Of a stretch of 64,000 nucleotides of DNA, positions 57,421 to 64,000 are shown one piece after another. The stretch is taken from positions 174,825 through 238,824 of the forward strand of contig NZ_VMSG01000005.1 in the NCBI RefSeq assembly GCF_007713465.1, given 5' to 3'. A program made the position numbers and the translations under genes. The notes beneath the pieces were generated by a model. It made no database searches. It saw only the letters and a program-made list of their open reading frames with translations, and was not told where the DNA came from. This stretch comes from Pseudomonas sp. H3(2019) (GTDB taxonomy: Bacteria; Pseudomonadota; Gammaproteobacteria; Pseudomonadales; Pseudomonadaceae). How positions within the stretch are numbered: position 1 is the first letter of the stretch; the number at the start of each line of letters is the position of its first letter.

Positions 57421-57899
57421 CACAGTGCCCTCATGACAGTCGTGGCGACCAGCGGAATACTCAGCGCAATCGAATTGGCAAAGAGCCCGGTAATCGAACC
57501 GGTACAAGCACCAGCGCCAATCACCGGGCAGAAGGTGTAGGTGATGGTGACCCGTACATGGTCGGTGCCCACTGCGGAGACTGCCACGTTGCCGGTCGTC
57601 AACCCTGACACTACAGGCGTCCCGGTGTTGGCAGGCACGCCATAGACCGCCACATTTTGTGTATTGGTCTGCAGCGTACTGCTCAGAGAGACAGCGCCGA
57701 GCGTCGAGTTCCAGGCCTGGCTGGCGACGTAACGGCTGGCATCACGACTGGCCTGTAACAGGGTGTTGTACTGAAAGAGCATTCGGCCAAACTCACCGAG
57801 GGCCAGCAACAGCAGCAGCATCAACGGCAGGACGAGGGTGAATTCCACCAATGCCATGCCTCGCTGGCCCTGCGGTTGTTTGAACACGTGAAGTCTCAT
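57420..57899 (-). CDS. TadE-type pseudopilin
   Basis: A 159-residue protein with a basic start (MRLHVFKQPQGQRGMALVEF), the glycine-Met-Ala-Leu-Val-Glu-Phe processing motif and a single hydrophobic helix, then a periplasmic beta-rich part. It is a minor pilin needed for Flp assembly. Confidence 0.88.
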   Translation of the reverse strand: MRLHVFKQPQGQRGMALVEFTLVLPLMLLLLLALGEFGRMLFQYNTLLQASRDASRYVASQAWNSTLGAVSLSSTLQTNTQNVAVYGVPANTGTPVVSGLTTGNVAVSAVGTDHVRVTITYTFCPVIGAGACTGSITGLFANSIALSIPLVATTVMRAL

Positions 57900-57907
57900 G
57901 ACGCCTC

Positions 57908-59242
57908 CTACGAGTCAGTGCTCGGAGTGCCGCTATTGCTGATATAGGTTTTGTAGAGCTGAATGATCTGGGGGCCGTAACTACTACCCGAAGGATTGGG
58001 ACCCGGCACATTGTCGCCCTCGCACTCCTGCACGAACTGCCCGAAGATCTCCGAGGTACCTCCCGTGCCACCGGCCGGCTGCACCACGAAATAGCAGCCA
58101 AAACCCAGGACCGGAATCGAGGTGGCGCCATTATTCTGCCCAGTACAGTCGCCAATCACGATTTTCAGCATCCGTCGTTCGAAGACTCCACCGCTCTGGC
58201 AACCACTGCCTGTGCCGGCGACACACGCCGCGGAACTCGCCAGCCAGTCGTTGTAGCCAAGCACCGCCTTGCCGCCAGCGGTGAGCGTGCCACCGCTCGA
58301 AATGACGTTCTGGCCCTTGTATTGCAGTGTGCCTGAGTTGTTGCTGATCACTGGCGTGCTGTAGCTGACGATCAGATCTGGCGGATAATCCGTGGCGCTG
58401 ACCGGTCCGCTGTACTGACCGAAGCGGGTGTTCAAACCTTGGGACACCGGGCCGACCTGGTTGCCCGGCTGGGTCGTGACATTTTGCCCGACGCTGCGGC
58501 ATACCGAGCCGCCGCCGGCCAGGTCCTGCCTGATAGTACTGCCACCCGAACCGAAATCGAGCAGTTGAAAGTTGCCAGGGCCAATGGCGGACTTAGTGCC
58601 AGAGCCCGATTTCAAATCCTGCAAATCGCCAAAGTGGAAGCCCCAGAACACCCCGGTGCTCGGGCTGTTTTGGGTCGGGTCACCACAGACCATCAATGGC
58701 GCGAGATCACAGGGACTGGTAGGGCTGGGTCCGGCAGTGGCCATCGCCGCCACCGCCTTGTTGCCCAGACCAGGAGTGCCCAATGACTGGACGAAACTCC
58801 AGAAAAAACCGGTCAGGCGATAGCTCGGTACTGTTACCCGAACATAAGTGGCATTCGCCGGCCCCGGGTAGGAGAACGGTCCGTAAACGCTGTTGGCCAG
58901 TTCCACCACCGCGAAGGTGCCCGCGTTGCCGCCGATGGCCGTTGCCAGTTCGGTGTTGCCCGTGGCATTGGCATTCAGCGTCAGCGTATTCAGCGCGGCA
59001 GTGCGCGTTGTGCTGGCAATGTTGGTACCGCCGGTGAGCTGACTCAGGGTTTTGGCGCCACTCAGGGCCGCGGCGTCCACCGCATTTTGCAGGCGGGTCT
59101 TGTTCAGCAGCAGGTGACTGCCGTCCAGCGCCAATGCCGCCATCATGGTGATCGCGGCCAACGCGATCACCATCAGTACGGTCACCGATCCCCGCTGGCG
59201 CCTTGGCGTTACCGGAAACGGCCGTTGAATTCGAGAATTCAT
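57908..59242 (-). CDS. tadG: Tad minor pilin TadG
   Basis: A 444-residue protein with an N-terminal helix (GSVTVLMVIALAAITMMAAL, preceded by RRQR) and the TadG segment LNKTRLQNAVDAAALSGAK, followed by a large periplasmic domain rich in Gly, Ser and Thr with several cysteines. The ATG at 59242 has no strong ribosome site but gives the proper start. Confidence 0.88.
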   Translation of the reverse strand: MNSRIQRPFPVTPRRQRGSVTVLMVIALAAITMMAALALDGSHLLLNKTRLQNAVDAAALSGAKTLSQLTGGTNIASTTRTAALNTLTLNANATGNTELATAIGGNAGTFAVVELANSVYGPFSYPGPANATYVRVTVPSYRLTGFFWSFVQSLGTPGLGNKAVAAMATAGPSPTSPCDLAPLMVCGDPTQNSPSTGVFWGFHFGDLQDLKSGSGTKSAIGPGNFQLLDFGSGGSTIRQDLAGGGSVCRSVGQNVTTQPGNQVGPVSQGLNTRFGQYSGPVSATDYPPDLIVSYSTPVISNNSGTLQYKGQNVISSGGTLTAGGKAVLGYNDWLASSAACVAGTGSGCQSGGVFERRMLKIVIGDCTGQNNGATSIPVLGFGCYFVVQPAGGTGGTSEIFGQFVQECEGDNVPGPNPSGSSYGPQIIQLYKTYISNSGTPSTDS

Positions 59243-59312
59243 GATCAAGCCCTCATTTGCCGATACGGACCCGAATCGGCTCCGCCACTACCTTGCTACC
59301 CATTGCGCCTTG

Positions 59313-60134
59313 TCAGCGCACATTGACGACATGGGCTTCGATCCCACGAATAACGGTAACCGCCCCGCCGTTACCGCCGCCACGGTGTACCACGCGTCTT
59401 GGCGCCGTTTCGGTGGCCATGGCAATGGTCTGCGTAACAGGTGCAGCAGGTGCTACAGGTGCGGGGGTCGGTTTTTTCGTGAGATTCAGCGGGTTGCGCA
59501 GGGCCAGTTGCAACTTCCCTTCGGTCTGCGCCGTGACCAGGGCTTCCGCCTCAGCGGCGGTCATCTCCAGTGTCACTGCACGCACCACCACCGGCTGGGT
59601 CTTGTCGGTGCCAGCAGTCTGATCCACCGCCAACACGCGCAAGTTCTCGAGGATGGTCCGTGACACGGCGTTATTGCCGTTTCCATCGGTGTGTTTGGTT
59701 GCCAGCACATCGACCCGGTTACCCGGTAACAGGAACCCGCCGACACCGACCACGTCGTCCACCCGTACCGAAATGGCGCGTTTGTCGGGGTCAATCAAAG
59801 AAGCCAGGGTGCTGCCACCCAGGTGTTCACTGAGGCGTGCGCCACGCACGATGTCGCCGCGCAGGATGTCGAACGTGGCGATCTTGCCCACCGCCTTGTC
59901 GCTGGAGTCGAAGGCATCGTCCGGGATCGTATCCATGGGCATGCGCACAGTCGCGACCTGCTGGGCCTCGACCATCTGCCCGAAAGGAATTTCGACCGTG
60001 GCGACTACCACGCTTCGAAGGTGATCATCCGGGCTGGCATTGAGCCGTGCGCTCAGCCAGGAGTTGGCCATCCATGCGGCGCCGAGGCCCATGACCAACG
60101 AAATGCCAATCAACGTTGCAGTACGAGAGCTCAT
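59313..60134 (-). CDS. rcpC: Tad assembly protein RcpC (CpaB)
   Basis: A 273-residue protein with an N-terminal membrane/signal helix (TATLIGISLVMGLGAAWMA), an SAF domain at residues ~40-105 (VATVEIPFGQMVEAQQVATV) and a C-terminal CpaB domain (PGNRVDVLATKHTDG). It works in the periplasm, close to the secretin. It ends in a short basic tail. Confidence 0.92.
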   Translation of the reverse strand: MSSRTATLIGISLVMGLGAAWMANSWLSARLNASPDDHLRSVVVATVEIPFGQMVEAQQVATVRMPMDTIPDDAFDSSDKAVGKIATFDILRGDIVRGARLSEHLGGSTLASLIDPDKRAISVRVDDVVGVGGFLLPGNRVDVLATKHTDGNGNNAVSRTILENLRVLAVDQTAGTDKTQPVVVRAVTLEMTAAEAEALVTAQTEGKLQLALRNPLNLTKKPTPAPVAPAAPVTQTIAMATETAPRRVVHRGGGNGGAVTVIRGIEAHVVNVR

Positions 60135-60149
60135 GTCTGTATCTCCTAC

Positions 60150-61484
60150 TCAAAGGAAGTCGAGCTGGACAAAGTAGTTGTGCCAGGCCCATTCCAGTTC
60201 CTGCGGCGACAGTGGCCCGGAACCACCCTGGTAACGCTGACGATCGAGCGCCATGTTCAGGAGATCACGGGGGTGGCAAGGCACCAGAGGCATGCCTTCA
60301 GCGGCGTAAAGTTTCTGCAGCGCAAAGCGCACCAGCAGCGGGTCATGACGAATGCCCAGGCGCTCGGACTCCTGCTGCCAGATCCGTTCGTACTCTTCGG
60401 GTTTCAGGTAACCGAATTGCAGCTTGTAGCCAATCCGGCGGAGGAAGGCCTCATCGGCCAACTCAAGGGGATTGAGGTTAGTGGAAAACACCAGAATCAG
60501 ATCGAATGGCAGCTCGCAATGCCGCCCGCCTCCCAGGTTGAGGAAGTCGCGCTTCTCTTCCATCGGGACGATCCAGCGATTCAACAGTTCGGCGGGCGGC
60601 ATGCGCTGGCGCCCCATGTCATCGATGATGAACAGGCCATTGCTGGCCTTGAGCTGCAAGGCGGCCTGGTATTGACGGGTGAAGGGGTCATAACGAATGT
60701 CCAGTTGCTCCATGCTCAACTCACCGCCGGTAATGACGATCGGGCGTTTGCAGCACAGCAGCCGACGGTCGATCCCTTCGTTGAGCATCAGATTGTTCTG
60801 TGGACTGCCATCGTCCAGCCGCTGGTGTACCTGCGGGTCATAGATCTCGATCACCGACTCGTTGATCACAATGGCGTAGGGCACCCAGATAGCCTCGGCG
60901 AACAGGCGAATCAACCGACTGCTGACATAGGTCTTGCCGGTTCCCGCGGGGCCATAAATCATGATCGCCCGCCCGGAATTCAGCGCCACACCCAACTGAT
61001 CGAGCATCCCCTCCGTGAGCACTACGCCGTTAAGTGCCGTGTGCATATCGTGAGCGCTGATGCGTCCGTGGTGAATGGTCTGCAGCTTGAGCAGGGAACG
61101 GTAGGCACTCACCGGGAACGGCGCCGCGCCGATATAGCCGCTACGCGACAGGGCATCGCGGGCGGCGCTGCGACCGCGTTCAGTCAGGCCATAACGCAGC
61201 GACTGCCCGCCTCCCGTTTGCACGCCCATCTGCCCAAGCACTTCGATACGACCGTCCTTGCGCAGAAACGCCAGGACCTCTTCCAGCACGGCGCCGGTCA
61301 GCGCCAGGCGCTCCACCAGCCGCGACATGTCCAGCACGCCGGCGTCATACAAATGTTTGCACACCAACTCGCCGAGAAAACTGTCCGTCAGACCCGTCTC
61401 GCTGATAGTGCACGGCTGGGGAGCCAGTCGTTGCACCGCTTCTCGCTCATTGCGGTAGGCATCACTCTCGACAATGACGTGCAT
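60150..61484 (-). CDS. AAA+ ATPase of the Tad locus, role unknown
   Basis: A 444-residue soluble ATPase. Residues 1-130 look like winged-helix or helical adaptor domains; the AAA+ core has Walker A GPAGTGKT (178-185), Walker B LFIIDD (284-289), a sensor-1 STN (334-336) and an arginine pair in AFLRRIGYK as a candidate arginine finger. It is not TadA or TadZ and is not part of the canonical Tad set. It sits between the prepilin peptidase gene and rcpC, 3 bp and 15 bp from its neighbours, so it is expressed with the pilus. GGGAGG precedes its ATG. Confidence 0.85.
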   Translation of the reverse strand: MHVIVESDAYRNEREAVQRLAPQPCTISETGLTDSFLGELVCKHLYDAGVLDMSRLVERLALTGAVLEEVLAFLRKDGRIEVLGQMGVQTGGGQSLRYGLTERGRSAARDALSRSGYIGAAPFPVSAYRSLLKLQTIHHGRISAHDMHTALNGVVLTEGMLDQLGVALNSGRAIMIYGPAGTGKTYVSSRLIRLFAEAIWVPYAIVINESVIEIYDPQVHQRLDDGSPQNNLMLNEGIDRRLLCCKRPIVITGGELSMEQLDIRYDPFTRQYQAALQLKASNGLFIIDDMGRQRMPPAELLNRWIVPMEEKRDFLNLGGGRHCELPFDLILVFSTNLNPLELADEAFLRRIGYKLQFGYLKPEEYERIWQQESERLGIRHDPLLVRFALQKLYAAEGMPLVPCHPRDLLNMALDRQRYQGGSGPLSPQELEWAWHNYFVQLDFL

Positions 61485-61486
61485 GA

Positions 61487-62017
61487 CTAACCTCCCAACC
61501 CACTGGCAAAGAGCTGCCAGTGAATGGTGTTTAAAGTGCCGAGCAAAATGGCAATCGAATAAGGGAAAGGCTTGCCGGCCACCTCCTCTGAAGTCGGCGC
61601 CAGATAGGCCTGCGCCCTCAGAATCAGCCAATAGCGCCCCAGGGTCTGTAACAACTGACCGCGCACCAGCACTATCAGGAAACCGCACACGCCACCGGCT
61701 ATCAGGCTGAATAAGGCAGCCCACAGCGCGTAATGGAAGGGTAGAAAACTGCCGACCATGGCCATCAACTTGACGTCACCGGCGGCCATGCCACCCAAGG
61801 CGTACATCGGCAGAAACAGTGCAAAACAGATCAGGATGCCCAACAGGCCGTCTCCCAATCCGCTAACTCCCCCTGAGTGCGTCTGAGCGACCAATCCCAA
61901 GGCAAGTCCCAGCAGAATCAGCAAGTTGGGAATACGGTGGCGAAGCAGATCGCTCACCACCGCCACGCCCAAAAGTCCTATCAGTAAAACAGTCGATACC
62001 ATCAGTTCCGTGGACAT
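61487..62017 (-). CDS. tadV: Prepilin peptidase TadV (CpaA, A24 family)
   Basis: A 176-residue polytopic aspartyl protease that matures Flp and the pseudopilins. The two catalytic aspartates are Asp23 (VVSDLLRHRIPN) and Asp81 (GGMAAGDVKLM). It lacks the N-terminal methylase domain of PilD, as usual for TadV. It lies 30 bp after the first flp gene. Confidence 0.93.
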   Translation of the reverse strand: MSTELMVSTVLLIGLLGVAVVSDLLRHRIPNLLILLGLALGLVAQTHSGGVSGLGDGLLGILICFALFLPMYALGGMAAGDVKLMAMVGSFLPFHYALWAALFSLIAGGVCGFLIVLVRGQLLQTLGRYWLILRAQAYLAPTSEEVAGKPFPYSIAILLGTLNTIHWQLFASGLGG

Positions 62018-62047
62018 GGCGCGTCTCCCGACTGGGTATTATCGTTA

Positions 62048-62239
62048 TCAGCAAGCAGCACCATTAACCGCAGCGCAGAGTGCTGTGATCCTGGTGTTCA
62101 CTGCGCCACCAAGTAGAGTGAACGCAACGACAACAGCGATCGTAATCAACCCACCTGCCACTGCGTATTCCACAATGGTCAGGCCATCCTCGTCTTTGGC
62201 GAACTTGTGCACCGAAGTTCTTATTAATTGCAGAGTCAT
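62048..62239 (-). CDS. flp: Flp-family type IVb pilin, copy 1
   Basis: A 63-residue prepilin. The leader ends in KDEDG; cleavage after Gly19 gives a mature protein starting LTIVEYAVAGG with Glu-Tyr at the Flp position, then one hydrophobic helix and a short tail ending NGAAC with two cysteines. The ATG at 62239 has GAGGTG 7 bp ahead; an in-frame GTG upstream is less likely. It is the pilin copy adjacent to tadV. Confidence 0.93.
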   Translation of the reverse strand: MTLQLIRTSVHKFAKDEDGLTIVEYAVAGGLITIAVVVAFTLLGGAVNTRITALCAAVNGAAC

Positions 62240-62277
62240 TTTGCGCACCTCACGACTGCAGTCATGTAGATCAGTAC

Positions 62278-62395
62278 CTACCTTGGTAGAGACGGCACGA
62301 TGTCCATCGAGTTATCCGGCAGCTCTATCAGCAAGACAGTAACAACCGGTTGCTCCATGGACGTCGCGCGTCCCCCCCACGGCAAGTTGTCATTA
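62278..62395 (-). pseudogene. Degenerate copy of the tadV 5' end between the two flp genes
   Basis: Bases 62322-62370 align with the tadV start region 61977-62022: CTATCAG, an ACAGT block, TGGAC and GCGCGTC recur in the same order, about 348 bp away, the same offset as the two flp genes. The original tadV ATG is altered in this copy. A 26-codon frame (62278-62358) starting at a different ATG still reads TVLLI as tadV does. This is the scar of a tandem duplication rather than a gene. Confidence 0.7.
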
Positions 62396-62587
62396 TCAGC
62401 AGGCAGCACCTTTGACCGCGGCGCACAGCGCTGTGATCCTGGTATTCACTGCGCCGCCCAAAAGAGTGAACATGGCGGCAACTGCCACGGTGATCAGCCC
62501 ACCCGCTACCGCGTATTCCACGATGGTCAGGCCGTCTTCGTCTTTGGCGAACTTCAGTACCGAAGCCTTGATAGTTTGAAGAGTCAT
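62396..62587 (-). CDS. flp: Flp-family type IVb pilin, copy 2
   Basis: A 63-residue prepilin nearly identical to copy 1 in the leader (FAKDEDG), the mature start LTIVEYAVAGG and the C-terminal ITALCAAVKGAAC, but differing in the middle of the leader (TIKASVLK versus LIRTSVHK) and helix. It is the first gene of the minus-strand Tad unit and closest to its promoter region, so it may be the major pilin. Confidence 0.93.
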   Translation of the reverse strand: MTLQTIKASVLKFAKDEDGLTIVEYAVAGGLITVAVAAMFTLLGGAVNTRITALCAAVKGAAC

Positions 62588-63022
62588 TTTGTGCACCTCA
62601 TTCTTGAATGTTGTTCTTCCGGGGGAGCAGCACTTTTTGCACTGCTTGTAGCTACCTTAGTCAGGGCATCCCCAAGGGGGTTAGGAGGATTTTGCGCATC
62701 GCTAGGACTTTTTTGCGGGCACCGCCAACTAGCGGGTAGTGGGTGTCCGCAGAAGGAAAAGAAGGGAAAGGAAAGGCTCTAAACAAGGAACGGAGGGCAA
62801 AGATCATTGCCCTTGATTCACAAGCGACGAACGGTTGCAGCCATATCCGCCGCCAACGCGCCAATAAATAACCGCCCGGCACTGACTTACAGGCGGAACA
62901 TAGAACGCATAGAACTAAATATGGTTTTTCTTATCAGGATTTAGTCTGCAAAGTGATAGCACATTGGCAATACTCCTCAGCGGAGAGAGGCACGAAGAAC
63001 CTCAGAGCCCAGAGCCAAATAC
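62588..63022. promoter_or_regulatory. Divergent control region of the Tad operon and the AraC-type gene
   Basis: 435 bp without a credible gene. It contains a purine-rich run near 62755-62800 and a tandem 9-bp direct repeat, CATAGAACG then CATAGAACT, at 62899-62916, the sort of arrangement AraC proteins bind. No certain -35/-10 pairs were found. Both the flp promoter and that of the regulator should lie here. Confidence 0.5.
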
Positions 63023-63886
63023 ATGACGTCGAACGTGATCAGGAAGCCATCACTCCTCTGGTTCGATCGGACCCACGATCGCTCCACCCCCGAACTCATT
63101 GCGCAGTTCGAGCACGCCTGCGACTGCAAACTGGCGAAAGGCTCCGCATTTTCCAGCGGGATGCAGGCCGATATGATCTGCATCCATTTTGATCGCCCCG
63201 ACACACCCGGCCTGAGGATGCTGCTGGAGATCAAACGCACCGCACCGGCCATTCCGATCACCATGTTCACCGTGCAGCACTCCGAAGAGCTGGCCGTATG
63301 GGCGATGCGTTCGTGTGTCTGGGAATACATGGTGCTGCCCCTTTCAGCCGCCGAAAGGAATCGCTACCTGACGGCGGTCATTCAGCTTCACGAGCTGCGC
63401 CACAATGTTCGCGACCAACGCAAGACGATGCAGATCGACCACTCCCCGACCCTTCCGGGCAGTATCCGGATGACGCCGGAACACCAAAAACACCAGGCGT
63501 TGAGCAATGTGCTGCTGTACATCGATCAGCACTTTCGGGACAACATCGATCAGAGGGATGTGGCCAAACGTTGCGGCATGACGACCTTTCGCTTCAGCCG
63601 CCTGTTCAAGGAAGCCTACGGGCTCGGCTTCATGGATTACATCTTGAACAAACGCATGAGTTTTGCGAAGGAATTGCTCGGCAACAGCCAGATGCCTATC
63701 ACCAGCATTGGTTATGAAGCCGGTTTCAAGGACCCCTCCTACTTCGCTCGGGCCTTCAAACATTCCGCCAACTGCACACCCAGCGAATACCGCTTGGCGC
63801 ACCAGCTTAGAGCGTCGGTAGTTGCAGAATTGAATGAAACCACCGCAGAAGTGCTGGATAGCCTGATCCATAGCCTGGGAGGCTGA
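63023..63886 (+). CDS. AraC-family regulator with a degenerate receiver-like domain
   Basis: A 287-residue protein. Residues ~8-120 align with a response-regulator receiver fold (PSLLWFDRTHD, ADMICIHFDRPDTPG, ITMFTVQHSEELA, EYMVLPL), but the usual phospho-Asp position holds His55 and the conserved Lys position holds Leu105. Residues ~160-258 are the two AraC helix-turn-helices (QRDVAKRCGMTTFRFSRLFK and TSIGYEAGFKDPSYFARAFK). It is divergent from the flp-tad operon and probably controls it. Confidence 0.85.
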   Translation: MTSNVIRKPSLLWFDRTHDRSTPELIAQFEHACDCKLAKGSAFSSGMQADMICIHFDRPDTPGLRMLLEIKRTAPAIPITMFTVQHSEELAVWAMRSCVWEYMVLPLSAAERNRYLTAVIQLHELRHNVRDQRKTMQIDHSPTLPGSIRMTPEHQKHQALSNVLLYIDQHFRDNIDQRDVAKRCGMTTFRFSRLFKEAYGLGFMDYILNKRMSFAKELLGNSQMPITSIGYEAGFKDPSYFARAFKHSANCTPSEYRLAHQLRASVVAELNETTAEVLDSLIHSLGG

Positions 63887-63908
63887 GACACTTTTATAAC
63901 GCGCACAC

Positions 63909-63937
63909 AAAAACGCCGCTCAATGAGCGGCGTTTTT
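63909..63937 (+). terminator. Terminator of the AraC-type gene
   Basis: AAAAACGCCGCT and AGCGGCGTTTTT pair around a 4-5-base loop. The A and T runs make it bidirectional; it separates the regulator from the convergent tRNA gene. Confidence 0.92.
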
Positions 63938-63945
63938 GTTAAATA

Positions 63946-64000
<55 letters not shown>

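Noticed and set aside
59823..61490. A 555-codon plus-strand frame opposite rcpC and the AAA+ gene
   Set aside because: The minus strand has Walker motifs, ribosome sites and operon spacing; the plus frame spans two genes and has no recognisable domain.
62661..62882. A 73-codon minus-strand frame upstream of flp
   Set aside because: Its product is a mix of Arg and Phe without a plausible leader or ribosome site, and it would sit across the expected flp promoter.
49065..63900. Treating the Tad region as a recently acquired island next to a tRNA gene
   Set aside because: The tRNA-Gly is beside it, but I saw no integrase, no direct repeat of the tRNA 3' end at the other side, and no clear composition shift.

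Overview
The window looks like a chromosomal segment of a fluorescent Pseudomonas (P. fluorescens-type). The GC content is high, gene order from the TetR regulator through tatD-pilZ-holB-tmk-mltG-pabC-fabF-acpP-fabG-fabD-plsX-rpmF-yceD to rne, murB, kdsB, lpxK and comEC follows what I know of the Pseudomonas core, and Pseudomonas-restricted families (DUF6124, PA2817-like, DUF3613) and REP-type palindromes are present. Taxonomy is inferred from recall of synteny and families, not from a search.

Layout. (1) 1-2.5 kb: galactonate catabolism on the minus strand (dgoK, dgoA, a partial IclR regulator) behind a promoter with a candidate operator. (2) 2.6-8.8 kb: single genes: a small exported protein, a polyamine-type GNAT, an HD phosphohydrolase, an MFS transporter, DUF1285, a DUF4823 lipoprotein, moaA and a TetR regulator. 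(3) 8.9-23.9 kb: a class V aminotransferase, a small RNA that by position and structure should be RgsA, then a long minus-strand run for TatD, PilZ, DNA polymerase III delta prime, Tmk, MltG, PabC and the fatty-acid cluster with rpmF and yceD. Maf (plus strand), SppA, a HAD phosphatase and RluC follow. (4) 23.9-27.8 kb: rne with a 5' leader of nearly 700 nt behind a strong promoter. (5) 28-31.4 kb: a periplasmic molybdenum hydroxylase (2Fe-2S and molybdopterin subunits) plus a MobA-like cytidylyl/guanylyltransferase. (6) 31.5-38.4 kb: a tightly overlapping murB-ptp-kdsB-trm112-lpxK-exbD-exbB-comEC block for envelope precursors and DNA uptake. (7) 38.5-45.7 kb: DUF2062, a structured non-coding element ahead of a DUF6124 gene, an ABC-2 exporter, a GST, a membrane-anchored FadE-type acyl-CoA dehydrogenase and a PA2817-like protein. 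(8) 45.8-49.1 kb: a basic-amino-acid ABC importer with an internal terminator after the binding-protein gene and a HutC-like dyad over its promoter. (9) 49.2-63.9 kb: a complete Tad (Flp) pilus locus in two convergent transcription units, followed by an AraC-type regulator and, at the right edge, a truncated tRNA-Gly(GCC).

The Tad locus is the main accessory region. The plus-strand unit makes the outer-membrane secretin (RcpA), the TadD lipoprotein and a DUF3613 protein. The minus-strand unit makes two Flp pilins, the prepilin peptidase, an AAA+ ATPase that is not one of the canonical Tad components, RcpC, three TadE/F/G-type proteins, TadZ, the TadA motor and the TadB/TadC platform. The two flp genes lie in a degenerate tandem duplication of about 348 bp that also copied the start of the prepilin-peptidase gene. 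The adjacent AraC-type regulator has a receiver-like domain without the usual phospho-accepting Asp and conserved Lys, so it may respond to something other than phosphorylation.

No phage, insertion sequence, CRISPR array or defence cassette was seen. The most promising unexplained structure is the roughly 350-bp element at 39.04-39.40 kb ahead of the DUF6124 gene.
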